Positions 25,407 through 37,800 of a stretch of DNA of 64,000 nucleotides are shown in pieces. Each line of letters starts with the position of its first letter. The first letter of the stretch is position 1. The translations under genes were made by a program, and so were the position numbers. The stretch covers positions 310,001 through 374,000 of the forward strand of contig JAPDFW010000114.1 in NCBI GenBank assembly GCA_028826165.1. Reading direction: 5' to 3'. The DNA is from Anaeramoeba ignava. Lineage: Eukaryota > Metamonada > Anaeramoebidae. The notes below the pieces were generated by a model that saw only the letters and a list, made by a program, of their open reading frames with translations, was not told where the DNA came from and searched no databases.

Positions 25407-28400
25407 CTAATTTTGATTTTGATTTTGATTTTGATTTTGATTTTGATTATTTTGATTATTTTGATTATTTTGATTTTTTTTATTATTTTGATTATTTTGA
25501 TTATTTTTATTATTTTTATTATTTTTATTATTTTGATTATTTTGATTTTGATTATTTTGATTATTTTGATTATTTTGATTATTTTGATTATTTTGATTAT
25601 TTTGATTATTTTGATTATTTTGATTATTTTGATTATTTTGATTATTTTGATTATTTTGATTTTGATTATTTTGATTATTTTGATTATTTTGATTATTTTG
25701 ATTTTGATTTTGATTTTGATTTTGATTTTGATTTTGATTTTGATTTAGATTTAGATTTTGATTTGATTTTAAAAGTTTTTTTTCTTTCTTTGATTTAATT
25801 CTTTCTAATCTTTTCTTTTCTCTCCTGTCTTTTTTTTGTTTTTGCTTTTCATATTTTTGGAGTGCTTTTTTATATCTACATTCTATTTTATGATTTTCTT
25901 TTCTTTCTTGATAATCTTTTTTTAAAATAGCTTCTTTATCACGATAAACCTTTTAATAAATAAAAATCCAAAATTAAAATCAATTTTTGATAATTAAAAA
26001 ATAAAATAATTTGAAATACTTGTTTTTGTTCATTTGATAATTTTCTCCATTTTTTAGAAACTTTTTTCGAAATTTGACCAACTTTCAAAAATGGATTTTC
26101 TTTTTTCATTAATTTAAATTGTTCTTGAAAATAAATAAAATAGCTTTTAGGATAATTTTTTGGAAGATTTGGATTCCTTTTTCTAGTTTTTGCTTTTTTT
26201 CTTTTTTTTTCTACTTCTTCTTCAGAAGTAGAAGTAGAAATAGAAGTAGAAGTACTAGTGGAAGATATAGATGTCGATGTAAAAGAAGAAGAATCAGAAT
26301 TTATAATTAGTTCTGATTCCCATCTATACATTTTCGTTTTGTATTTTTTTAATGCTTTCTGAGATTTTTGGAAATATTTCTTGAAAATTGCAAAAAAAAA
26401 TAATTGAATAAATTTTTTATCCGATTTTAATTTCAATTTTAATTTTAATTTTAATTTTAATTTTAATTTTAATTTTAATTTTAATTTTAATTTTAATTTT
26501 AATTTTAATTTTAATTTTAATTTTAATTTTAATTTTAATTTTAATTTTAATTTTAATTATAAATTTAATTTTAATTTTAATTTTAATTATAAATTTAATT
26601 TGAATTTTAATTTTAATTTTAATTTTAAATTTTAATTTTTTATCCGATTTCAATTTTAAATTTTAATTTAAATTTTAATTTTAATTTTTTATCCGATTTT
26701 AATTTTAAATTTTGATTTAATTTTGATTTTGATTTTAATTTTAATTTTAATTTTAATTTTAATTTTAATTTTAATTTTAATTTTAATTTTAATTTTAATT
26801 TTAATTTGAATTTTAATTTAAATTTTAATTTTAATTTTAATTTTAATTTTAATTTTAATTTTAATTTTAATTTTAATTTTAATTTTAATTTTAATTTTAA
26901 TTTTAATTTTAAATTACATTTTTGTCTTCTTCTGGTAATAATTTCCATTTTTCAATAATATTTTGGTTTAGTTGTCTATTATTAAGATTTGGATTTTCTA
27001 ATTCTATTTGAAGTTTTACTTCTTTTCTAAATTGATAAAAGGGTTTTCGTGGTCTTTTTGGTTTATTTAATTTTTTCTCTCTTTTTCTTATCTTCTTTCT
27101 TTTTTCTTTTTGTTTTTTTTCTTTCTTTTTTTTCTTTTTCGAATATCGAAGATATGATCTTGATTGATAAAAAGATTTTCTTTTTTTTTGTGGGTTTTTT
27201 TTTGAGAAATTTTCTAAATTTAAATCTATTTTTGAATTTGGATCTATTTTTAAATTTGAATCATTTTCTAAATTTAAATCCATTTCTGAATTTGGATCAT
27301 TTTCTAAATTTAAATCCATTTCTGAATTTGAATCAATTTGTAAATTTGAATTATTTTGTAAATTTGAATTTGAGATATATTGAGAATATAAAAGATTCCG
27401 CCAATATAATAGATTTTGTAAAAATAAATTTTTTTGTAAGTTTTCATCATTTTGTGAATTTAAATTTGAATCTGAATCATCTTTTAATTTTGAATCATTT
27501 TGTGAGTTTGAATTTAAATTTGAATTTATATCTGAATTTTTATTGGTAAGATGATGAGAATATAAAAGATTTTGCCAATATAATATATTTTTTAAATTTA
27601 AATCTATTTTTGAATTTGAATCAATTTGTAAAAATAAATTTTTTTGTAAGTTTTCATCATTTTGTGAATTTAAATTTGAATTATTTTGTAAATTTGAATT
27701 TGAGATATATTGAGGATATAAAAGATTCCGCCAATATAATAGATTTTGTAAATATAAATTTTTTTGTAAGTTTTCATCATTTTGTGAATTTAAATTTATA
27801 TTTGAGTTATTTTGTGAATTTAAATCATTTTGTGAATTTGAATTTGCAAGATATTGAGAATATAAAAGATTTTGCCAATATAATATATTTTTTAAATATA
27901 AATTATTCTGTGAATTTGAATTTGGATTTTTATCCTTTTCTGTATTTGGATTTGCAAAATATTGAGAATATAAAAGATTTTGCCAATATAATACATTTTG
28001 TAAATATAAATTATTCTGTGAATTTGAATTTGAATTTGAATCATTTTGTAAATTTGAATTGTTTTGTAGATTTGAATTTGAATTTGAATTTGAATTTGAA
28101 TCATTTTGTAAATTTGATTTTGAATTTGAAATTGAATTTGAATCATTTTGTAGATTTGAATTGTTTTGTAAATTTGAATTGTTTTGTAGATTTGAATTTG
28201 AATTTGAATTTAAATCATTTTGTAAATTTGAATTGTTTTGTAAATTTGAATTTGAATTTGAATTTGAATCATTTTGTAAATTTGAATTATTTTGTAAATT
28301 TGAATTTGAATTTGAATTTGAATTTAAATTTGAATTTGAATTTGAATTTGAATTATTTTGTAAATTTGAATTATTTTGTAAATTTGAATTTGAATTTGAA

Positions 28401-29068
28401 TTTGAATCATTTTGTAAATTTAAATTTGAATTTAAATCATTTTGTAAATTTGAATTTAAATTTAAATTTGAATTATTTTGTAAATTTGAATTTGAATTGT
28501 TTTGTAAATTTAAATTTGAATTTGATTTTGAATTATTTTGTAAATTTAAATCATTTTGTAAATTTGAATTATTTTGTAAATTTGAATTTGAATTTGAATT
28601 TGAATCATTTTGTAAATTTGAATTTGATTTTGAATTATTTTGTAAATTTGAATTTGAATTTGAATCATTTTGTAAATTTGAATTTGAATTTAATTTTGAA
28701 TTATTTTGTAAATTTGAATTATTTTGTAAATTTGAATTTGAATCATTTTGTAGATTTGAATTTGAATTGTTTTGTAAATTTAAATTTGAATTTGATTTTG
28801 AATTTGAATTTGAATTATTTTGTAAATTTAAATTTGAATTTGAATTGTTTTGTAAATTTAAATTTGAATTTGAATTGTTTTGTAAATTTAAATTTGAATT
28901 TGAATCATTTTGTAAATTTGAATTTGAATTTGAATTGTTTTGTAAATTTGAATTTGAATTTGAATTTGAATTTGAATCATTTTGTAAATTTGAATTTGAA
29001 TTTGAATTTGAATTGTTTTGTAGATTTGAATTATTTTCTTTGTTGGAATTTTTGTGTATATTTGACAT
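25407..29068 (-). CDS. Protein with two HMG-box domains and a long N/S-rich repeat N-terminus
   Basis: Three exons (29068-26918, 26379-26020, 25949-25407) encode 1017 residues. Residues 1 to about 600 are an asparagine/serine/leucine repeat (NSNSNLQN units), then a basic stretch rich in K, R and E. Box 1 begins KPKRPRKPFYQFRKEVK and is completed across intron 1 by KYFQKSQKALKKYKTKM. Box 2 begins NLPKNYPKSYFIYFQEQF and is completed across intron 2 by VYRDKEAILKKDYQERK. Each intron therefore interrupts a box near the same place. The C-terminus is a pure N/Q tract. HMG boxes bind and bend DNA; a chromatin or transcription role in the nucleus is likely but the target is unknown. The gene ends 226 bp from the next gene's start codon. 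Confidence 0.82.
26380..26917 (-). repeat. Intron 1 of the HMG-box gene, (TTTTAA)n with three TTTTTTATCCGATTT insertions
   Basis: A 538-bp intron of almost perfect AAAATT hexamers (sense strand). The motif TTTTTTATCCGATTT (plus strand) occurs near 26413, 26637 and 26686 and gives the only C/G in the intron. The one nearest the acceptor lies about 30 nt upstream of it. Confidence 0.85.
27340..29040 (-). repeat. Coding minisatellite in the HMG-box gene (NSN / LQN repeats)
   Basis: About 1.7 kb of exon 1 is an in-frame degenerate repeat encoding NSNSNLQNNSNLQND. The 3' half contains longer imperfect units reading NLYLQNLLYWRNLLYSQY that recur about six times between 27370 and 28020. Substitutions between copies keep the frame open. 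The opposite strand is also open but encodes only NLNL/FVNL patterns. Confidence 0.85.
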
Positions 29069-29142
29069 TCTAAAAAAAAATGATGAAAAAAAAAATGATT
29101 TTCTTTTTTATTAAAAAGAAAGAAAAGAAAAAAAAAAATTAT

Positions 29143-32100
29143 TTAAAAAAGTTGATCCTTCATTGTATCATCTTTAACGGATAAATTTGAAAAGTTATTC
29201 AAAAAAGCAATTTCACGAGAATGATTATTTTTGCAATTTGTGGATAAACCTGTGATCCACATTTTCAAAGGAATATAATCTAAAAAAGGTGGATCTTCTA
29301 AAGTATAAATGTTTTCAGTAATATTTTTTTCAATAATCTTTAAAATTGTTAAATAGTCTTTCTCAAGAGAATTTGAAATTTGTGAAGAATAAAGTTCAAG
29401 TAAATATTTATGATATTCAGGATATTTTTCTGCTAAATTCCACATTGACTTTTCATTCAAACTATTCATTAATTTAAGTTTAAAATTACGACTTAATCCT
29501 TTAGAAAGTTCTAAAACATCATCTACAAATTGTTCATCTAAATAGAAAATATGGCTATCTAAATGTTGAATGAATTGTCTTTTTATTTTTTTTTAGAAAT
29601 TAATAAATATTTAAGATATTAAAAATATTCAAAATATTCAAAATATTAAAAATATTCAAAATATTTAAAATATTCAAAATATTCAAAATATTATAAATAA
29701 ATATTCAAAATATTATAAATATTCAAAATATTCAAAATATTCAAAATAAATATTCAAAATATTCAAAATATCCAAAATATATTTAAAATATTCAAAATAT
29801 ATTTAAAATATTCAAAATAAATATTCAAAATATTCAAAATATTCAAAATATTATAAATATTATAAATATTCAAAATATATTTAAAATATTCAAAATATTC
29901 AAAATATCCAAAATATTTAAAATATTCAAAATATTATAAATAAATATTCAAAATATTCAAAATATTCAAAATATTCAAAATATTATAAATAAATATTCAA
30001 AATATTCAAAAAAAATATTTAAAATATTATAAATATTAAAAATAAATATTATGAATATTCAAAATATTCTAAATAAATATTCAAAATATTCAAAATATTT
30101 GAAATATTCAAAATATTATAAATATTAAAAATATTATAAATATATTGTTACTCTTTTGAAAGACATAAAAATCCTAATCGGCAAAAATGATAATGAAAAT
30201 TCATAGGAAAAGGTAAACAAAGTTCTTCAAGAGCAAAATAAAACTGTGAGAGAACTTCAAAAGCAGTTTTCTGTTGAATTATAATTAAAGATAAATCAAA
30301 ATCTTGATTAGAAAATGAATTGGATTCAAAATGTAATTCTTTGCTTTTGGATTCACGAGTAATCATGGCTAATCTTAAATCTTTTGAGGTAGAATTTTGG
30401 AGAGTTTGTGTCTCCATTTCATCGGCTAAAGCACTAAATTGTTCATCAAAAATATCGAGATCAAAAGTATCAGTTTTTGCAATCTCATCATGATCATAAA
30501 AAGGATTTGATTCGAAGAATTCCTTGCTTTTAAAAAGATCGTGAATGAACTTGAGATCGTTGATCGGATGGATTGCTTCATGGGAATTTTTTGAGGACTT
30601 TTTAAGCGCTTTGTCTGAGCAAATGAGCGCAATTTGAAGAACTCCAAAAATATGTTCAACAACTTGATATTGACTTTGGAAATATAATCCTGTCAAAGCC
30701 TTAAATTTCGCTCTATGGTAGTTGCTTTTGGGAAGATACACACTATTAATGTGAGAATAAAATGCCTCCTGAACTAATCTCTGTGTGGATTCTGTTTGGG
30801 ATGTTTTGAAACCGAATTCGAATGGGACAAATTGTTGCTGTTTGGGACTAGCTTCTTTGTTTTTTATCGGTCCAACACATGAATTTTGAGATTCTTCATC
30901 ATATTTTTCATCCACACACGCTTGTTTGCGTAGTTTCTCTAGAATGTCCATGTATGTAAATTGTTTATTTGATGGTAATTTCGATTGAAAAGTTTGATAT
31001 TCTTTTAAAATTTGAAATCTTTTAATATTTAAATCCCATTGTTTTGATGAACGAAGGTTCATTTTTTCTTGCTGTTTTGATTGCAAGGAAAGTAGTAGTT
31101 GATTATATATATGGGAAATATGATAGGAATTTTTTGTGAGAATGAGGATAAGATATGATTATTGTTATTAAAAAAATATTTACAATTGTTTGAAAAGGTA
31201 AAATTGTTGTAACTGGAAGTACTTTATTCAAAAATTTAAAGAAATTCTGTAATTTTTTTTCTGGTCTTTGCTTTTGGAATTGCCGATAAGATGCTCCAAT
31301 TAAATATTCTTGAAATACTTTTGATGTTAATGCTTTTGGATTTTGATAGCATAAATGGAGAATCATATTTTCTGCTCTGTTGTCATCATTTAAATGTGTG
31401 TGTGCAATATGTAATCCGTATATTAAATTTGTTTCTGAATTGTTTTTACTATCAAGATGATATAAATATTCTGTATTTATTCGAAAATCATATGCATTTC
31501 CAGTTTTATTATCAATGAATGAATTTTTCAAGACTTTTTTTGAATTATTTTGATTTTTTATCCGATTTTAATTTTGATTTTGATTTTAATTTTAATTTTA
31601 ATTTTGATTTTAATTTTAATTTTAATTTTAATTTTAATTTTAATTTTAATTTTAATTTTAATTTTAATTTTTATTTTAATTCCAAAAAAATAAAATATCT
31701 TCATTAAATACATGAATTAAATCTTGGTATTGAAATTGGTGAAATATTAAAAGGAATAAATTCATTTGATGAAATATCTCCTAATGGTGTTGCATTTTCA
31801 GATCCTAATTTCAAAATAAAAATTAACAAAAATTAATAAAAATATTTCTAAAAAATTTAACTAAATTAAAAAATATACCAAAAAACTTAAAAGAATCACA
31901 AGTTTTATGGATTTTAGAACAATCAACAAATTGAACAAAATAAGAAGGAATATAAATTAAAAGAAGTTGATATAAAGAACCAAAAAAAGCTCTCATTCTA
32001 CTAATATATTGTTCAGGAATATTATTAAGAGGAATGTGAATTTCAACTTGTTCTCTATGATGAAGAATCCAAAGAACAACATTAATAAAGAAAGTATTTT

Positions 32101-34580
32101 GATCATGAAACTGAAGATTTTGTTGACAAAAACAATATCCACTCTATTTTTGTTATTTAAATAATAAATCCATTTTTGAAATTAAATTCATTTTTGAAAT
32201 TAAATTCATTTTTAAAATTAAATTCATTTTTTAAATTAAATTCATTTTTTAAATAATAAATTCATTTTTTAAATTAAATTCATTTTTTAAATAATAAATT
32301 CATTTTTGGAATTAAATTCATTTTGTAAATTAAATTCATTTTGTAAATTAAATTCATTTTGTAAATTAAATTCATTTTGTAAATTAAATTCATTTTTAAA
32401 TTAAATTCATTTTTAAATTAAATCCATTTTGTAAATTAAATCCATTTTGTAAATTAAATTCATTTTTTAAATTAAATTCATTTTTTAAATTAAATTCATT
32501 TTTTAAATTAAATTCATTTTTGAAATTAAATTCATTTTTGGAATTAAATTCATTTTTTAAATTAAATTCATTTTTTGAAATAAATTCATTTTTTGAAATA
32601 AATTCATTTTTGGAATTAAATTCATTTTTGGAAATTCATTTTTGGAATTAAATTCATTTTGTAAATTAAATCCATTTTTTAAAATTAAATTCATTTTTGA
32701 ATTAAATTCATTTTGTAAATTAAATTCATTTCTTAAAATAAATTCATTTTTTAAATTTTTGAAATTAAATTCATTTTTAAATTTTTGAAATTAAATTCAT
32801 TTTTTAAATTTTTGAAAATAAATTCATTTTTGAAAATTAAATTCATTTTTGAAATTAAATTCATTTTTTAAATTTTTGAAATTAAATTCATTTTTTAAAT
32901 TTTTGAAATTAAATTTCCCTACTTGAGATATTCTAATCATATTAAATTTCAAAGACCAATTAGGAGAAATATGTCCAGTTGTAAAATACTCATGATCATA
33001 CAATAAAACAGGTTCTGAAGAATTTGCTGAAGATTGAAAAATAATATTCAAAGGAAATTCTAAAATATTTTCTGGTTCTTTTTTATTGAAAGAAGTACAA
33101 AATAAAATTTGGCCTTGATTTTTTTTTGTATTTTGAAGATAAAATAAGTTCTTAGTTTTTGTATCAAATTCAAACCAAATGAAATAGTTTGCAATAGTTG
33201 AAGCAACAGAAGTTTTTAAAATCTATTTATTTTTTGTTTTTAATTAATACTTGCTCTTTTCAATTTAATTTGAAAATTTTTTTTACTTCATCATTTTTTG
33301 TTTTTTGTAGATAAACATTCCAAACTTCAATAAAAGTACAATCAAGAATAAAAATAAAAGAATCAAATTTTTTGGAATTTCTTGGAAGAAACTAAAAAAT
33401 AAATCAAAAAAATAAATAAAAAATAAATCAAAAAAATAAATCAAATTTAAATATAATTAAATATAAATCTTTTTTTACAAGAGCAGATTGAAAATTTGTT
33501 GTAGGATTCCAAATTGGTTGAATTTTAGGTTCTGATTTTTTGTTTAAAACAACTAAAAATGTTTGATAAAGATCTTTAAATAAATGAAAAAATAAAAATA
33601 AAATGGGGAATGATTTTAAAAGAAAAATTAATTTAATGATTTTTTCGCATCTTTTTTTTGTCATTATTATTTAAATAACAAACATTTTTCATAAATATTT
33701 TGTTCATCACAAATTATAGTAAAAGCTAAATTTTTAATTTAATTTAAAAAAAATTCATTAAAAATTCATTAAAAATTCATTCAAAATATTTTTTTTCCTT
33801 TTTTTTTTGAATTAAAAATTTAAATAAATTTTACTTAATATAGTTTGATCTTGATTCAAAGAAGCTCCAACACAATTAAATTTACCAGAATGTTCATATA
33901 AAACTCTTCTTTCTTGAGTTTCTCTAAAAAGAATATCAATATATGATTTCTCAATTCCATCCTATTTAAGAATATAAATTTAACAAAACAAATTTAACAA
34001 AATTTAAAATGAATTCAAAAAAAAAAACAAAAATAACACAAACAATTGAGATTGTGTCACGAGCAACTAATAAAAATGTATTGTTTTTATTTTGAGGATA
34101 AAATTCCTGTCCTACAAGTACAACATTTCTGGTTATATTTCCAAAATTATTGTATGTTTTTAATAAAGGAAATTTGCGTTGATGACTTTCTGATTGAACT
34201 AAATCTCCAGAAATTAAATTTGATTCTGAATCACTTGAGTTGTGCCCTTTTCATTTCATAAGATTTTGGAATAAATTATTTAATTATTGATATTCTTTTT
34301 TTGTTTCATTTGTTTTTTTTTTGAGTAAGAAAAAAAATAATTATTCTTAAATACTTTGATTTTCATTTAAATTTTCATCTAAATTAAAAATTTCATTTTC
34401 ATTTTCATTTTCATTTTCATTTTGATTTTCATTTTGATTTAGATTTTGATTTTGATTTTCATTTTCATTTTTATTTTCACTTTCATTTTTATTTTTATTT
34501 TTATTTTCTTGGTTTGTTGGAATATTAACAACTTTTTCAATACTATTTGAAATATTAAGTATTTTATTTAAACGTATCAT
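29143..34580 (-). CDS. GSAP: GSAP (gamma-secretase-activating protein / pigeon) homologue
   Basis: Twelve exons: 34580-34355, 34246-34044, 33961-33835, 33725-33680, 33650-33479, 33391-33287, 33222-32923, 32143-31879, 31804-31712, 31533-31184, 31071-30152, 29578-29143; 1080 residues (human about 850). The N-terminal part reads as a beta-propeller-like region with RRVLYEHSGKFNCVGASLN and then ILTFTIICDEQ. The C-terminal part has FQEYLIGASYRQF, ALEELCLPFPMNFHYHF, and HLDSHIFYLDEQFVDDV, the order and spacing of GSAP. In animals GSAP modulates gamma-secretase; in a protist only membership in the family can be claimed. Exon 1 contains a low-complexity N/E/K tract. The exon 4-5 junction needs a 29-nt intron and is the weakest part of the model. 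Confidence 0.75.
29579..30151 (-). repeat. Last intron of GSAP, AAATATTCAAAATATT repeat
   Basis: A 573-bp intron of ATATTCAAAATATT units. It is spliced in phase 2, restoring CLSKEQFIQHLDSH. Confidence 0.85.
31534..31711 (-). repeat. Intron 9 of GSAP, TTTTAA hexamers with one TTTTTTATCCGATTT copy
   Basis: A 178-bp intron whose 3' end (sense) carries the same TTTTTTATCCGATTTTAATTT motif (plus strand near 31554) as the HMG-gene intron, about 20-30 nt before the acceptor. The rest is TTTTAA/TTTTGA repeat. Confidence 0.8.
32144..32922 (-). repeat. Intron 7 of GSAP, AAATTCATTTTTTAAATT repeat
   Basis: A 779-bp intron of units close to TTAAATTCATTTTT(A/G)AA with variants TTGTAA and TTTGGAA. No coding potential is seen. 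It is flanked by GT at 32922-32921 and AG at 32145-32144 in gene sense. Confidence 0.85.
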
Positions 34581-34806
34581 TTTGTTTCTAAAAAAGAAAA
34601 TAACAAAAATAAAACAAAGAAAAAAGAAAAAAATAAAATGAAAAAAAAATGGAAAAAAAATGAAAAATTTTTTGCTTTTTATTTTTTTTAAAAATCATTT
34701 TTTTCTTTTTATTTCTTTTTATTTTCATTTCTTAAAAACAAAAAAATTTTTTTTTTCTTTTTATTATAAAACAAAAATAACAAAAACACAAATAAAATAA
34801 ATTTTT
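34581..34806. promoter_or_regulatory. Divergent promoter region between GSAP and the multi-PH gene
   Basis: A 226-bp A/T gap separates two divergent start codons. It contains poly(A) and poly(T) runs with short CATTTTT and AAAATGAAAA motifs on the respective sense strands; no further feature was seen. Confidence 0.4.
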
Positions 34807-37800
34807 ATGAGCAAAAACGGTAATCAAAATTAAAACAAAACAACAAAACAAAACAAAACAACAAAACAAAAACAACACAAAAATCCAATATTTTTCAATT
34901 AAATTTTAATTTGAAAAAGTTGATTACAAATTCCAATTAAGTTCCAATTTCAAATTAATAATAAAATTAATAATAAAATTAAATATAAAATTAAATATAA
35001 AATTAATTATAAAATTATTTATAAAACTATTTATAAAATTTCATAAATAATTTTAATTTAAAAAAAAAGATATTCAACAAAATAAAAAAAGAACACCACC
35101 AAAATTACCACCAACTAAACCAAATCATTTAAGCGATGAAAAAACACAAAAACCTATATTAAAACCTCTTCCAAAATTACCTAAGAAGATTCCGAACAAT
35201 TTAATAACAACAAATAATACAAATAATACAAAAATGCATATTTTAATTTCTCCAGATCAAAAAAAAGAACAAACTAAAAAACAAAAATTATTACCAAAAC
35301 CACCATCAAAAAAGCCACCAAAGCCACCAAAGCCACTAAATCAAAATCAAAATCAAAATCAAAATCAAAATCAAAACCAAAATCAAAATCAAAATCAAAA
35401 TCAAAATCAAAATAATCAAGAAAATATATCAAAACCTCCACAAAAACCATTACCCAAAAGACCAAATCAAAATCAAAATCAAAATGAAACAACAATACCA
35501 AAATCATTAAATAGAATACAAAGTGAAATAAATTTAAAACAAAAACCATTACCCAAAAGACCAGATCAAAACGAAACAACAATACCAAAATCTCCAAATA
35601 GAAATCAAAATCGAAATCAAAATCAAAATCGAAATCGAAATCAAAATCGAAATCAAAATCAAAATCAAAATGAAACAACAATACCAAAATCATTAAATAG
35701 AATACAAAGTGAAATAAATTTAAAACAAAAAATATTACCCAAAAGACCAGATCAAGAGAAAACAAAAATATTATCAAAATCTCCAAATCAAAATGAAATA
35801 AATTTAAAACAAAAACCATTACCCAAAAGACCAGATCAAAACGAAACAACAATACCAAAATCTCCAAATAGAAATCAAAATCAAAATCGAAATCAAAATC
35901 AAAATAGAAACCAAAATCAAAATCAAAATCAAAATGAAACAACAATACCAAAATCATTAAATAGAATACAAAGTGAAATAAATTTAAAACAAAAAATATT
36001 ACCCAAAAGACCAGATCAAAATGAAACAAAAATATTATCAAAATCTCCAAATCAAAATGAAATAAATTTAAAACAAAAACCATTACCCAAAAGACCAGAT
36101 CAAAATGAAACAACAATACCAAAATCTCCAAATAGAAATCAAAATCAAAATCAAAATCGAAATCAAAATCAAAACCAAAATCGAAATCAAAATCAAAATC
36201 AAAATGAAACAACAATACCAAAATCATTAAATAGAATACAAAGTGAAATAAATTTAAAACAAAAAATATTACCCAAAAGACCAGATCAAGAGAAAACAAA
36301 AATATTATCAAAATCTCCAAATCAAAAGAATACTAGAAAAAGTCCAACTAAACAAGCAAATGAAGATAGCCCTATTCTTCCTCCAAAAAGAAAACCACCA
36401 CGTCCACCAAAATTTAGAACACTTAAAGATATGAAGGCTTCTAAAATAAGTATGATTCAAAAATCTTTTCAAAAAGAAAAGCAAAATCAATCGAATCAAA
36501 TCCAAAAATCAAATCGAGAACTATTTCAAAATGAAAAACAAAACAAACATGAAAAACAAAATAAACATGAAAAACAAAATCAAATTGAAAATCAAATTGA
36601 AAATAAAATTGAAAATAAAATCGAAAATGAAAATAAAATCGAAAATCAAAATAAAAATGAAAATAAAATTGAAAATCAAAATGAAAATGAAATTGAAAAT
36701 GAAATTGAAAATAAAATTGAAAATGAAATCGAAAATCAAATAGAAAATAAAATTGAAAATCAAAATGAAATTGAAATTGAAAATGAAATAGAAAATAAAA
36801 ATGAAAATCAAAATGAAATCGAAAATCAAAATTTAAAAACAATTCAATATTTAATGGAAAAGGAAAATATTACTTCTGAATTTGATAAAAAGAAAGAAAA
36901 TAACGAAACTATAGATGAACTTCTTAAGAAGAAAGATCAAATTACATTATTTGATCTTGATGACAACCAATTAGAACAACTAATGGAAATTGAGAATGTA
37001 GAAAATAATACTGATGATAATATTAATACTGATGATAATATTGAAGATAATAATATTGAAGATAATAATATTGAAGATAATAATATTGATGATAATATTG
37101 AAGATAATAATATTGAAGATGATAATATTGAAAATGATAATATTGAAGATAATAATATTGAAGATAATAATATTGAAGATGATAATATTGAAGATGATAA
37201 TATTGAAAATGATAATATTGAAGATGATAATATTGAGTCAAATAACTTTCAAAATATAAATCAAGAAAATTCTCAAGAAAACAAAGCAACACTTCAAAAA
37301 GCATTTCATTCGCGAGTCATGGAAACAAAAGAAATAGAAAACACAAATACAAACGAAGCAACAATTCAACAATGTGGATGGCTCAAGAAAGAAGGAGGAG
37401 TCAGAAAAAGTTGGAAAAAACGATTTTTTGTTTTAAAAGGAGATGGAACAATGAGTTATTTCAAAACTGAAGAATTTCTAACAAACCCACTTGGAATGAT
37501 TTATTTGCATAACGCATATTGTTTCCGAAGTGTAAAAACCAACGGATTTCAAATTTATCATCCAAAAAGAAGAATATTTAATTTCCAAAGCGAATCTGAG
37601 AAACTTCGTGACATTTGGATACATCAAATACAAGGAACAATTTTCAAGCTTCAACCAGAAAGACAATTTGAAGATATTGACATCAGTTATTCAGGATATA
37701 TGCGATATCCAAAATCAGGATTTCGCAGATGGAAAACAAGATTCTTCATTCTTTATGACACAATTTTATGCTGGTATGAAAATCCAAGCAAAACAATATG

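Noticed and set aside
27049-29114. Long plus-strand open frames (NLNLNHFVNL and FEFEFESFCKF) opposite the HMG-box gene
   Set aside because: They are antisense shadows of the NSN/LQN coding repeat; only the minus strand joins to two intact HMG boxes.
35274-36320. Minus-strand open frame of 348 codons opposite the multi-PH gene
   Set aside because: It is the complement of the PKRP/NQ repeat, giving DFDFDF and VLLFHFD; no independent support.
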